Shown here: one piece after another, positions 24,527 through 35,675 of the stretch
Layout of the letters: each line of letters opens with the position of its first letter
Position numbering within the stretch: position 1 is the first letter of the stretch
Origin: Sphagnum compactum
Lineage: Eukaryota > Bryophyta > Sphagnopsida > Sphagnales
Direction of reading: 5' to 3'
Assembly (NCBI GenBank): GCA_965153455.1
Contig: OZ234493.1
Span: forward strand, 27,332,213-27,396,212
Length of the DNA stretch: 64,000 nucleotides
Notes under the pieces: generated by a model
The model's database searches: none
What the model was told of the DNA's origin: nothing
What the model saw: only the letters and a program-made list of their open reading frames with translations
Translations under genes and position numbers: made by a program

Positions 24527-25620
24527 TTGTTTATTTTGCATATGGATTTTGAATCCCAGATTTTTAATTCTAATGATGCATTATCTGATAATTCTAATTG
24601 CGATAATGAAGAATTACATCGTACACCAACATATTTGATGATACATAACTTTTTGGAAGTTCCAAAAATAATGGATTATATATGCCCCAAATCAACATTT
24701 TCACCTTCTAGGTTTATTTAAAAATAAACATTCAGAGCAACTAATTTTTTTAACATTGTTGTATGGCCAACCTCAATAATTTTAGAAGGTTTTTTGTATC
24801 AACAAATAGTTCAATGGGAATTACTTCATAAATCTGGGATTTTTCAACCAATATTTTTCACGATTTTTTTAAAAAAGTTGTTAAAGTTTCCATACAAAAA
24901 GTCATAGGTTCAAGTTGGGTGTGAATATGAAAAGGAAAATTATGTGGCAGAACCTTAAAGTTCTCAAGTACAAGATAAAACAAACTTAAATAATATTTTC
25001 AAATCATACTAAGGTTATCATGATTTACAAGGCTTATGTAATTCATTTGATTATTTTGAAAAGTTACGAAAGAATTTATTTGCAATGATCAAGCAACGTG
25101 GTCCATCAACGTTCTTTGTCACTTTTACATTTGTTAAAAGATTATGGGATCATGTCATTAAAGCTTTGCACACATTACATGTTTCGAAATTAAATCTCTC
25201 AAATAAAATAGAAGACTTACAATCATTTCATATAACAAAATTGATACAAAGTGACCTTATCACATGTTCAAGATATTACAATCATAAAACATCTTCTTTC
25301 CGCAAACTCGTAACAAAAGACCATTATATTTTTGGGCATATTTCTGATTTTTATTTTGTCTCTAAATTCCAAAATCGTGAAAATGAATATAACCATGGAC
25401 TTTGATGGATTAAAGATGTGCCTATGTATGAAGTGCACACAAATGAATAAATTGAATAGTTTGTATACATGTATATTTTTTTGTGATGTATCATTGTTAC
25501 TAAATCCATTGCAAAATGCACAACAACGTCAACACACACTTACATGTAAGAAAAAAAACATGTTGTTTGTAGATTTCATTATCCATCACCTCCCATGCAT
25601 GAAACAAGAATTTTAGAAAC
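24527..25620 (+). pseudogene. Helitron Rep (helitron-like N domain) remnant
   Basis: One frame from 24527 to 25405, broken by several stops, contains DLQGLCNSFDYFEKLRKNLF, then KQRGPSTFFVTFT (about 25090-25130), KLNLSNKIEDLQ and a region ending NRENEYNHGL. Family proteins have a catalytic HUH (His-x-His) motif at this last site; here the first His is Tyr (TAT, 25388-25390) and the second His is kept (25394-25396), followed at once by a stop. PLQNAQQRQHT and FIIHHLPCM blocks follow in another frame. It would have nicked and rejoined DNA in rolling-circle transposition but is clearly inactive. Confidence 0.75.
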
Positions 25621-26450
25621 ATTTCAAATAAATGGAAATTATCCATTTTCACAACAATGCTTCCATACACAAGCAAAAAATATATTTTGATCTTTGAAAG
25701 ATTTAAAGAAAAATGAAGATATATCATTTTCTAAATTATTTGAACCTTGATGAAAACACACATATATTAAGTTTGAGAAGCAAATTAACAAAGCCACACA
25801 TTTTTTAAAAACGAACTCTTAGAAACATAAAAACAAATGCATGTAGTACATGTGTTGTTCATTTGTGGTTTGCAAATACAAATATTCAATTTATCTTAGA
25901 CCCATATGTAGATGCAACATGTTGCACATCATATATGACAACAATAGATAAATCAATAACATCATAACTACATTCTATCATACAAAAATGTATTGCAAAT
26001 AATATAAATGCAAATACAATAATTCAAAAGTTGGGTAATGTTTTTCTGAACACTCAACAAATGGTTGTTCAATTTTTTTTATATCTTGTGCTTTCTTTAC
26101 CATTATATCATAAATTTTGAACATTTTAATGCATCAACATTTTTCCTTTTGAAGAATGTGTTTTTGTGTTAAACCACAAGTTGCATTAAATGAATTATAT
26201 TAAATTCATCTAATATAATGTGTTCATTGATCATAGATAAATATTAATCGTCTTAATCAATATGAATCTTTCACTGAAAAATTCAACTTTGTCATGCATA
26301 CTATCAACGCATAGCCTCGATACCATGGAGACACGCATATATGATAACAAATGAAATAGAATATATATTAAAATTTGATTAAAAATAATCATAAGAAAAA
26401 TAAGTACAAGCAAATATATAACAACCATAGGAGAATTCAAAAAATGTGAA

Positions 26451-28335
26451 CTAATACACTAATTTGGTTGTCATACAAACAACTCTAATAATGATGGATG
26501 ATTTTTCTTTCAAGTTGAATAAACTTTTTATATCAACAAGAACTTCAATGTGATTTTTGTTGTGATGTTTGAATCAAAGCCAACTACAACTATAATTCAA
26601 GGTTAATAAGAATCCAATTTCAACATTTGCAACACACATATGTACAAGGTGGTAAACACATTGACATTTATTAGTCAAGAAGACTTTAACCCCAACATTT
26701 GATGTCAAGGAACTAATCCGAAAACCGAGTAATCCAATAGTTTCAATATTTACAACACACATACAAGATAGTAAATATCTTGCTTCTTAATAATCAAGAA
26801 GTTCATTATTAAAAACAACTCCACTAGTGTTCAATATGTGGCCTAACAAAAGAAAATTGGATGAAAAAATATGAAAACATGCCCAATTGGTTCGACAAAA
26901 AGGTTTTCGCCCAACATTTTTGCATAAGGTGTTGAAATTGGTAAAAGGCACAACAAAACTTAATAGTTATTATTGATGGACTATATATTGGTTTAGGCGG
27001 GTTGCTATTAGTTGTCTCCCATTTGTTTATACTCCTAGTTTTAGTTTTATAGGTGGGGTTGAGAAAAAATGAATTTAACTAACCTTGGATGCAATAAATA
27101 TTTTTGCAAGGTCACATATTAAATAGTCGTGGAGCTACTTTAAAAGCATTTCTAATGCAACTTATCAAAATTCCTTTGCAAAACCAACATTGTTAGTGAA
27201 TTTGGAGGTTTATCACTTAGAAGTGATGACACATCTTTGCATTGCCCCCTTGCAAAAGGACAATACAACTTGTCAAATTATTTAGCATGCCCATGTCCAT
27301 TGAGTGATTCCGAGGTTTGAAGACAATATATGTACACCTCAAACCACTAAGTTCACCACAAAGTCTTTCTATATGTGCATCAAAGTTGATGACATCTTTC
27401 CTATTATTTATCTTGATCCCACACTTCACTCATCATTCAAACCTCTTAATTATTTCGCAAATGTAGGTTCCTTTAAGAATCAATCACACTACACAATTAA
27501 AAAGACATGAGGTTCTTGATCTCCTAATAACAAATACCAAAAATAAATTTAAAAAATCCTTGTAGCATTGAATTAATTTTTGAATGTGAGAGATTTCATG
27601 CACACCTTACTACCCTTTAACAACATTAGTTCTTCTAATTGCTTGAACAACAACCTCCTTTCTTATTAGTTTTTCAAGAAACCACTACAATGAAGTTTGA
27701 ACATACCAAAAATAGTTTCCAAAACTGAACTTGGAAAAGAAGTCATTAAAAAACTCTTCCTCTTTCTTTTTGTGTTTCTCTTTAAGGAAAAACTTGCAAA
27801 ATAGAATCATTGTTTCACAAAAAAAATGGAGAAGAGAATATGGGGGAAAAGGTGCCCTCAAGATATTGCAACAAAAAAAAAAAACAACAATGAATGTGAA
27901 GAAAAAATAGAAATGAAACAAACCAAAATGAGACCAAAAAAAAAAGTGCACATTGGTGACAAAACCACATGAGAGGGCATGTGGTGACAACCATACAAGG
28001 AAAGCTATTGTTGAGAACAAGGTGAAAAACTAAAATGGGGCCAATGAAAATTTGGTGTAGGCATTCTAGTGAGAACCACAATGCCATTATTTGTGATGGG
28101 TGTTGTTGTAGGCATAAGTAGGCCATGCAGTGGAGATGTTTTAGCCCCAACAACGTTATATGCACTCCATGTTCAATTGACATCTTTTTATTCTACTTTT
28201 AAAACAAAGATTCTACAATGGCACAATCATTATTGTAGGTTCATGCACTAATGTTTATATCTAAATCAATCAATGAGGATAATGGCACATTTAATTTGTG
28301 CAGACCTTTTGTGCAGTTTTTGAACTAAACTATGA
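26451..28335. other. AT-rich intergenic DNA
   Basis: No gene recognised. A diverged tandem duplication of about 120 bp (TTTCAACATTTGCAACACACA and TTTCAATATTTACAACACACA) lies at about 26600-26820. Frames at 27685-28183 on the minus strand are hydrophobic and without domains. Confidence 0.5.
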
Positions 28336-29494
28336 AAGAGGCCACATATTCACATCTTGCCATAATATGAATTGCTCTTGTTCTTCCATGCAAGCTTAGT
28401 TCAAATTATTTCATTGAATTAATAAGAATAATATGTGGGTATTCAAAGTAGCAAAATCAATTGACCAAGTTTTTGATTTCACACTTTTGCTCCAAATGCC
28501 CCAAGCATGCCACAATAATTGCATATTTTGGGCTTGTGTCGATTGGTGCTTTGGGGCTTGAATATTGGTGGTTCTGATCCTGCCACTCATTAACTGAGAC
28601 TGTTGAAAACATTCGAGGGTAGCTTACATTTTGGCAAAATAGGAAGGTTGACCTCTTCCATGGCCCCTAGCATATGCATTGGAATTTGGCATGGGATTGT
28701 TACCATAATTGGGTTGAGATCTGAAAACACCATATCCTCTTCAAAATCTCTCACATTGCACAAGTAGAGCCTGTACATCATTAGGTGTGTTCATCTTGAG
28801 GGGAAGTTCTCCACTAATTAGCATGGATTCAAGTTCGTTGTATGGTGGCAAGTGTTGAGTATGAACAACATATGTTTGAACACTTCGTATTCCTTAGGAA
28901 GGTTTTGAACAATATAATACATGATGATGTTTTGGGGGAGTGTCACATCAACCTCTGAGTCTAGCAAATTCGCAACTTTTTTCACAAAACATCCATATTT
29001 TGTTGATTTATCTTCCTCATTTTGAAAAATTTCTTGATGAGTTGGACATACCTAACACCACGACCTAACTCATATATTCACTTTCAGCCTAGCCAATAGA
29101 TGTAAAGGTCATTATAACGTTTCATTAACTTGAGTCTCGCGTTTTTTACATTGGAGTTGAGGGTGCTCATGGTTCGCTTCCTTCTGATTATCTTTGTCAT
29201 TACCATTATAATGTTTGGAGGATTTGTGAAATAAGTGAAAATATCATTTTTCTCAAGAACATGCTCCATTCAATATACCCAAGTTTCATCATTCGAATGA
29301 CCATCTAAGTGATAAGACTCATGGATAGAAGTATCACTAGATTTTGAGAGGATGACATTAGGCTGAAGAACACTCCGTTCATTGGCCATGCTTGTCTCCA
29401 TTGTCTTTCTAAGGTTAAAAGTGGTGGTGTTGCTAGTCACACTCCTTGCAATTTTGTTTCTCATTGTACCAAGGTGTGTTTTTCCTTCCACCAC
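28336..29494 (-). mobile_element. Probable Copia-type gag remnant
   Basis: On the minus strand two frames abut with only one in-frame stop between them (29494-29273, stop at 29270-29272, then 29269-29084). The first ends YHLDGHSNDETWVY and the next begins MEHVLEKNDIFTYF, which together resemble the gag of Copia elements (LxGxNYxxWxxxMExxL). Lower coordinates read YNELESMLISGELPLKMNTP and a glycine-rich SNAYARGHGRGQPSYFAK segment, then a degenerate zinc-knuckle-like area. Protease, integrase and RT parts were not found, nor LTRs. Confidence 0.45.
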
Positions 29495-30160
29495 AGACCT
29501 AATGTTTCTAAAAGAAGGTTAGTAACTCACTTAATTTGAATTTAGGAAAAAAAATACAAACTCAACATTGGCCTTCATTTTTTTGTTCTAATACTTGAAG
29601 AATTATGCTAATCACAAACGAAATTCATTGTAAGGGAACAAATCAAGTCAAAAAACACAAAGAAAATACTCTTACAAATACCCCAGGTAGAAACTAAAAA
29701 TAACATACACACATCAAGTCCTAATATAATCTATCCACCTAATATAATCATCTATTAGATGAATAATACTCAAGTTGAGGGTATATCAATTCCAACATTC
29801 TAAACATAGGAAGTGTTTAGAAAACATGAAGAGTGGACCTCCCTCTATTGTTGCCAAAAGGAACACCACTTGACAAGCTTCGTGGTGTGCCAATGACACT
29901 ATATAAGAGTTGCTATTGGGCCTACAACCTACAATTTAAATATTGCATTCAGCCTTTTTTTTTTCCTTGAAATGTGGTAAATTTGGGTTTTTTCCCCCCA
30001 TACATCCTTTGTCAAAGGTCATATCTCCTTTTTTTTTTGTCACCAAGTGACGAAATTTTGCTGCCAAATAAACAGTAGTAAGGCCTAGGGGCATGTTAAA
30101 CAGAAAATATGAAAATTTATGTGTTTACACACTATGAGATAATTAAACATCATTAATATA

Positions 30161-30201
<41 letters not shown>

Positions 30202-31260
30202 ACATTTTATTTTTTTGGGGCAACATAAAATTCTTAATACAATGAAGATAACATTTTTTCTTCATACATAGAAAACATTAGAGTTTATTTTCATACTAAA
30301 AATTAAGTTTTAAAATGACCATCTAATAAAAAATTAATAATTTAGTTTTTTGTTATCTTCAAGTTAGTGGCGAACAGATAAATTTCAAAAAGAATTGAAC
30401 ACTTTGCCAAGTAATACTAATGTGGCATGTGCCATTGGCCCAAGTGTGAACCCATTTCAAAATAGGAAAACTCAACATATGAAAATTGTTTTGTAGGGTT
30501 TTTAATTTAAGGTTAAAATAAATTTTAGACCCTATATCCAAAATTTGAAGAGTTGAATATGACTCGGAAGTGTGACCACATTCTCAATCGACTTTTCCTT
30601 TCAAAACCTAGTTTTTTGTAATTCATGTGAATTTGCAGTGACAAAAATCATTTAAAATTTGACATTTTCTCACATCCTAAATTCAAAACTTATGAGATAA
30701 ATTGTGGATTAAATCTTGCTCATCAAGATCTTTCCAACAATACCAAAGTTACATCCCAATTCCTCATACTTGAATTGAATGGTAGACCTTCAAGTGTGAC
30801 CACATTCTCAACTGTTTTTTTTTCTTTTCAAAACTTGGTTTTTTGTGATTATTTGAATTTTCAGTGAAAAAAATCACATAAAATTTAATATTTCCCCAAT
30901 CCTAACTCCAAATCTTGCAAAACATATTCCAATAAAACCTACACATCTTGATCTTTCCAACAACACCAAAGGCATCAGGGTTTTTTCTTGTGGCGAATTT
31001 TCACCACCTGGTGACCAAAAAAAAAAAGGCTGACGAATCCAACAAAGGGATTTTTGAAATTTTTAAAAAAAAAATCACCATATCTCGAGAAATGTTTTTT
31101 GAAGTCACCAAAGTATATAGCCTTTTCCATTAGGTCACCAGAACTAGGCAGATTCTACTAGTCCACCAGGACAGTCACCATTTATTGCTAATTAATGCAG
31201 AGGATCCTCACCAGTACACCTACTTGAGGAACTTTTTTAAAAACCTTGAAAGCCACATCT
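29495..31260. other. AT-rich intergenic DNA with microsatellite and duplication
   Basis: Holds a TA microsatellite (about 30162-30198) and a tandem duplication at 30571-30975, listed separately. No gene recognised; reading frames are short. Confidence 0.55.
30571..30975. repeat. Tandem duplication, 224-bp period
   Basis: Two diverged copies begin TGTGACCACATTCTCAA at 30571 and 30795. Both run through TTTTCAAAAC-T-GTTTTTTGTGATT and CTTTCCAACAA-ACCAAAG. The second copy is slightly shorter. Confidence 0.75.
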
Positions 31261-31695
31261 CAATTCCTCTGAAAATTTTAGTTATGATTTAATTTAATTT
31301 AAAGTGAAAAAATCATTCAATATTCAAAAACTTTTACATGGCAAGTCCAAATGTCATGGCAAATCCCAATTCCTCTGAAAATTTCACTTATGATTTAATT
31401 TAATTTAGTATACAGTGAAAAAATCATTCAATATTCAAGAACTTTTACACCACAACTCCAAACATCATGGCAAAAATCCCAATTCCTCTAAAATTTTCAG
31501 TTATGATTTAATTTAATTTCCAATGAAAAAATCATTCAACATTCAAGAACTTTGACATAGCAAAAAGTCCAAATGTTTTGGCACATCCCAAATCCTCTGA
31601 AATTTTCAGTTACGATTTAATTTATTTTTTAGTGAAAAAATCAGTCAGTATTCAAAAACTTTTACACGACACAAGTCCAACCGTCATGAAACCAA
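31261..31695. repeat. Four-copy tandem array, 106-113-bp period
   Basis: Copies start CAATTCCTCTGAAAATTTTA or close variants at 31261, 31367, about 31480 and about 31589. Each contains TTATGATTTAATTTAATTT, GTGAAAAAATCATTCA and AAAACTTTTACA blocks. Non-coding. Confidence 0.85.
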
Positions 31696-32204
31696 GCCAA
31701 TGCAAAAACCCTCCTCATTGAAAGCTTTCCAAAGATACCAAGAACCCGATCTAAAGCACAGCCCGGTTTGGTGGATCTCATAGTTACAAAACAAAACAAA
31801 CTACCTTGCTTCTTCATAGATAGATTTGAGCTAGGCTATATAGTATGGATTCTTTATTTAAAAAATTGAAAACCAGTACTCTATAGTAAATAATCATAAA
31901 ACATAAAAACAATCTAAAACTTGAGAGAACAAGTCATTCTAGATTAAGTTTAAAAAGAAAATCAAGTTTGAGACTGTCCGTGCTCTGATCTCACCTCACC
32001 AGGTAAAAAAACTTACATAATTATTAGGCTACAACAACAAAAAAGCATTCGCCTCTGCAAATTGCTTCACATAACAATTTTGTTAGGGCCAATGGAAATG
32101 GTAAAATGGCAATGAATCACATCAGAATGTATTTTTGACACCCAAAAAAAATAAATCACTTCTGAGTCTCAATTTCTAAGAAGCTCAGTGTTGAAATTTT
32201 TCTT
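31696..32204. other. Intergenic and 3' region of the F-box gene
   Basis: Contains the probable 3' UTR of the minus-strand F-box gene; TTTATT near 31851 gives an AATAAA on that strand. Nothing else recognised. Confidence 0.4.
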
Positions 32205-33696
32205 TCAATCTTCAAAGCGTGGGATAGAAGATGAGCACTCAAAACAAACAAAGATGTCTTTTGGGCGGCTGTGATGAATAGAATTATCCTTAAAGTCATA
32301 CCCAGTTGGTCCCCAGTTTGGACCCCAGTTACTATTGCGCAAGGGATTTGCGTGGTGGTGGTGGCTACACCCAGGTCGGTTGCATTCCGCGCATTTTGGA
32401 AGACGCAGCCAGCAAGAAGAGCACAGCAAGTCGCCACAGAAAGTGTCGTCGAGAGTGTCTTCCTGTGAATCCGTGACGCAAGATCCGCAGTCTGCACAAC
32501 GAGGTATGCAGAAAAGGCAACCGCGACACTGCCGCAGTGGATTGGCGCGCAGTTTCTGACATGACTCTCCCGGACAATCGTAGACCGGACGGACGAAATC
32601 ACACTTCGGACAAGCTGCGACGTCGATTGCACGATCATCGTTTTCGTCAGAAGAAAATGAGCCCTCCTTCGATCTGTAGTACCAAGGCTGCTCAGACTTT
32701 GTCGCAGATGAAAGAGCTTCGGACGTATCCAAAGATGTCCGTAGCGCTTCTAGAATCGGAGCTTCGGTATCCAAAGATGTCTGTAGTGCTTCTAGAATCT
32801 CTTTGTTGAGTCCATAGAGACCTTCAATTCGAAGCTGCTTTAACCCTGGCTGCACGTTGGTTGTCGACCTAGCAGCGCTATTGTGACTCGTCACCATTCT
32901 CGTCAATCCTTCCGCACTTATGTTTGTGCATCCAGGAATGCTAAGCTGCATCGGGACCAACAGAAAGCAAGCAGCGAGAAAGCAGTTAGAATCAAGAGCT
33001 TGGAAGAAGAACCAAGAAACACACGAGAAACATAAGAAACAGCTATCAGGAGGAGCTTGGACGAATAACCAAGAAACACTAAAAACAAACAAGGATCGAT
33101 TTCGCAAGCTTTTTTCTTAGTGAAGGGATCTTCAAAATCTTCCCGACAATCCTAATACAGCAACCACGTACTGAAAGATACTGAAAGGATTTGCAACCGA
33201 AATTGCAAGCAGATAGCAGCTTCAGTGCTTGAACGGCAAAAATAGATTAACAAACCTTTGAGAGCGTTGGATTTGTTGCAAGGACCGTTTCTATGGCCTC
33301 ATCTGATACTTTTTTGCACTGGATGAGACTGAGCGACCGGAGACGACCTTGTGCACGCTCCACCAATTTCAGCAGACCAGTATCGGTGAGTTTCGTGCTC
33401 AAGGGTGCATCGACACGTACCCGCTGCCATAGCAACACGTCGCTGCGGATTGCATCCCACAGAGACTTGCTTACTCTCTCCAAAACCAGAAGCTCTTGAA
33501 CACCGACATAAGGAAGGGTATACACAAGCCCTTCAAGTGCCAGCCTTTCTAAGGCCTCACATGTGCTAGAATTGTCTCCTGGATCCTCCCCAAAACGAAC
33601 TCCACTTGGTTCTGCATAACTGGCATCTCTTCCCAAATCCCCGGACCGTTTCTCGAGCACAACCTCTCCGCCTTTGTCCGCCACCGCCAGAGACAT
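32205..33696 (-). CDS. F-box protein, SKIP14-like
   Basis: Two exons, 33696-33256 and 32945-32205, joined in phase 0 (donor AAG|GTTTGT, acceptor GATGCAG|CTTAGC), give 393 residues. Residues about 55-95 form an F-box-like domain (LPYVGVQELLVLERVSKSLW), followed by leucine-rich-repeat-like segments (LRSLSLIQCKKVSDEAI and, across the splice, LSKLSIPGCTNISAEGL). The C-terminal half carries a dense cysteine cluster (CPKC at 259-262, then CRGCLFCIPRCADCGSC at 287-303, and on to 340), a probable zinc-binding region typical of the SKIP14 family. Such proteins join SKP1 in SCF ubiquitin ligases; the substrate is unknown. Residues 197-210 and 211-224 are a 14-residue tandem duplication (ILEALQTSLDT / ILEALRTSLDT). 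The intron is 310 bp. No neighbour suggests a shared pathway. Confidence 0.9.
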
Positions 33697-35675
33697 CGTT
33701 CAGAGATCAGGCTAAAGCTGTGCAACAGAAATGAACTCCAGTCGATGCGAGAAGATAATCAGAGCCACCAAACTACCACCTATTGTCACAAATTAACACC
33801 AACAAAAGCACACCAAAAAAAAAAAACAACAACAACAAATTCCTTAAGAGAAAAGTAATGGAATCAATATGTACAAAAGAAAGGAGAAGGCGATGGAGGG
33901 AGATGGCAAAGGAGGCGCGGGGCGATGGATTTGTGCTAACACAAGACTGGACATGTGCCCAGGAGACAGGCGGAAAGAAGCTTGAACGTGGAAAACCTTG
34001 GTGGTGGTGAGGAGAGCAGGCAGGTGTCTATCTATCTTGGGGTGCGCTCAGATCAAGAGTAGGGCCTATGTTTAAAGGCCGTTCCACAATTTTTAGGGTT
34101 TGTTGCAGAGGGCAAATACTTAGGCCCAAGGCTGCTTGGCAACCAGGATTACAAATGTGGAAAACATGACAATGCCCTGGGCATGGGAAACCTCCTACCA
34201 ATGTGAAGCATGATCTGTGTTTTTATTGGTTACATGATCTGTGAAATTTTTTTTCCAGTGCTTCTGGCATTGTGAAAGGGAAGTGGTATACAGAGTCACT
34301 AGCTCAGCGATTAGAGAAAATTTTAGATATATTTCTGATTCAGTACGGACAGTTTGAAGGCTCTCTAAAGGTACAAACATGAGTTTGAAGTTTTAAATTC
34401 TTGATGAGCTTCCAATCTTAAAGAGTTTCTGTGTGGTCTTTACTTGTAAGTATACTGGCTGCTGTATGTTGCGGACCTCTGATTGGTCTAAGTGGATCCA
34501 ACAACTTGTCATAACTTTCCTAAAATGTTCTGTACTGGAGGAGTCTGCAATTCAATGCAATTTTGTTCCAGAACCTTTTTTTATGATTGTTTCTGAAGGC
34601 AGCATGGGGTTGATGGTTGCTTGCTGTTGTGGTGGAGTGAAAGAATAAAAGATCAGCTTGGTTCGACTTTGGTTCAATTTAGGTCTCATATGCAATTACA
34701 ATGAACCTAAACATATGTTGATCAGGAGCTGTAAGCAGGAAGCACTGACTCCTTAAGAGTGGGAGGGATCAGTTGCTTGCTTATTTGTGTAAGATCCCTT
34801 TACGCAGCTACAAGTCAGGCATAAGATCCCTCCCACTCTTAAAGTGTAATATCCCTCCTCTTTTCTAACAGAGATATTCACAGACATAAGGTGCCCTCTG
34901 AATACACTAGAAAATATTTCTGCAAGTGCTTTATGATTAGATATGCTTTTGGAGGACAATAGGGCATCAATTTTAAGGACAAGCAACATGTATGAACACT
35001 ATTATGCTGCCAACAATAATTGATCACCTTATTTGTTTTTTGTGAACTTGTCTTTATGTGATTGAAGGAGAAACCAAATATCTCACAAACATTCAAATTC
35101 CAGAGATGGTGATAATGATAATCGGTTACAGTTCAAGGCTGAACCCAACAACGTATCCTCTATTGCCTTGTTTGGTGGGAAGACAAACTACCTCAACACA
35201 CCAGGATGTCAAGCAACCTAACAGTTCCTAAAAGCAGTATTCAATGGAGTAGTAGTCTAATCAATATCAATGGCCCTTGATTCATACAAATGCTTCATTT
35301 CAAAGCTGGAATACAAAGTTTGTTTAACTGACTCATATCTTCTCAAACTGCAGAACTACAACGCAGATGTCTGATATTAACTTCAATCAAAGGAATCCTA
35401 ATCCTTCAGAACCACCATATAGTGATAGCACAATTCTTCCTTTGACAATCTGGACACAATATCTAAACATTGTGTACAAACATCACATAGTTGTGTACAA
35501 CCAGTGACTAGCATGTAGCACATATATATGCACTGAAGATGCACTGTACACACTGACAATGGATAGAAAATCAGCTATACCCTTTATGTACAAAGCTGAT
35601 AAATCAGTAAGGGTGGTGGTAAGAAATAAGTTCTGTGACATCACCACAGAAATTTGCAATCATTTGATGCCTTAA
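33697..35675. other. Intergenic: F-box 5' leader, then FLOE-type gene 3' region
   Basis: 33697 to about 34050 should hold the 5' leader and promoter of the minus-strand F-box gene. About 35100-35675 should hold the 3' UTR of the minus-strand FLOE-type gene. Between them lies a foldback at 34753-34842. No other gene recognised. Confidence 0.5.
34753..34842. repeat. Perfect 18-bp inverted repeat, 90-bp hairpin
   Basis: TTAAGAGTGGGAGGGATC (34753-34770) pairs perfectly with GATCCCTCCCACTCTTAA (34825-34842) around a 54-base loop. It could be a tiny MITE or a small-RNA-like hairpin. The flanking TGTAATATCCCTCCTCTTTT recurs in variant form near 6128 and 46092. Confidence 0.7.

Larger units (their letters stand above)
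19998..26450 (+). mobile_element. Eroded autonomous Helitron
   Basis: Three blocks on the same strand and in plausible order suggest one rolling-circle transposon: an RPA/OB-fold-like part (19998-21885), an OTU-protease-like part (about 22980-23270) and the Rep part (24527-26450). Plant Helitrons often encode RPA-like proteins beside RepHel. Stops and frameshifts occur throughout, and two tandem arrays interrupt it. After a block reading NRLNQYESF (about 26240-26265) similarity ends and no Pif1-helicase Walker motif is seen, so the 3' half is lost or unrecognisable. TC/CTRR termini were not identified. Confidence 0.65.

Noticed and set aside
27685-28183. Hydrophobic minus-strand ORFs as a membrane protein gene
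   Set aside because: The two overlap in different frames, arise from A-rich DNA on the other strand, and have no domain or splice support.
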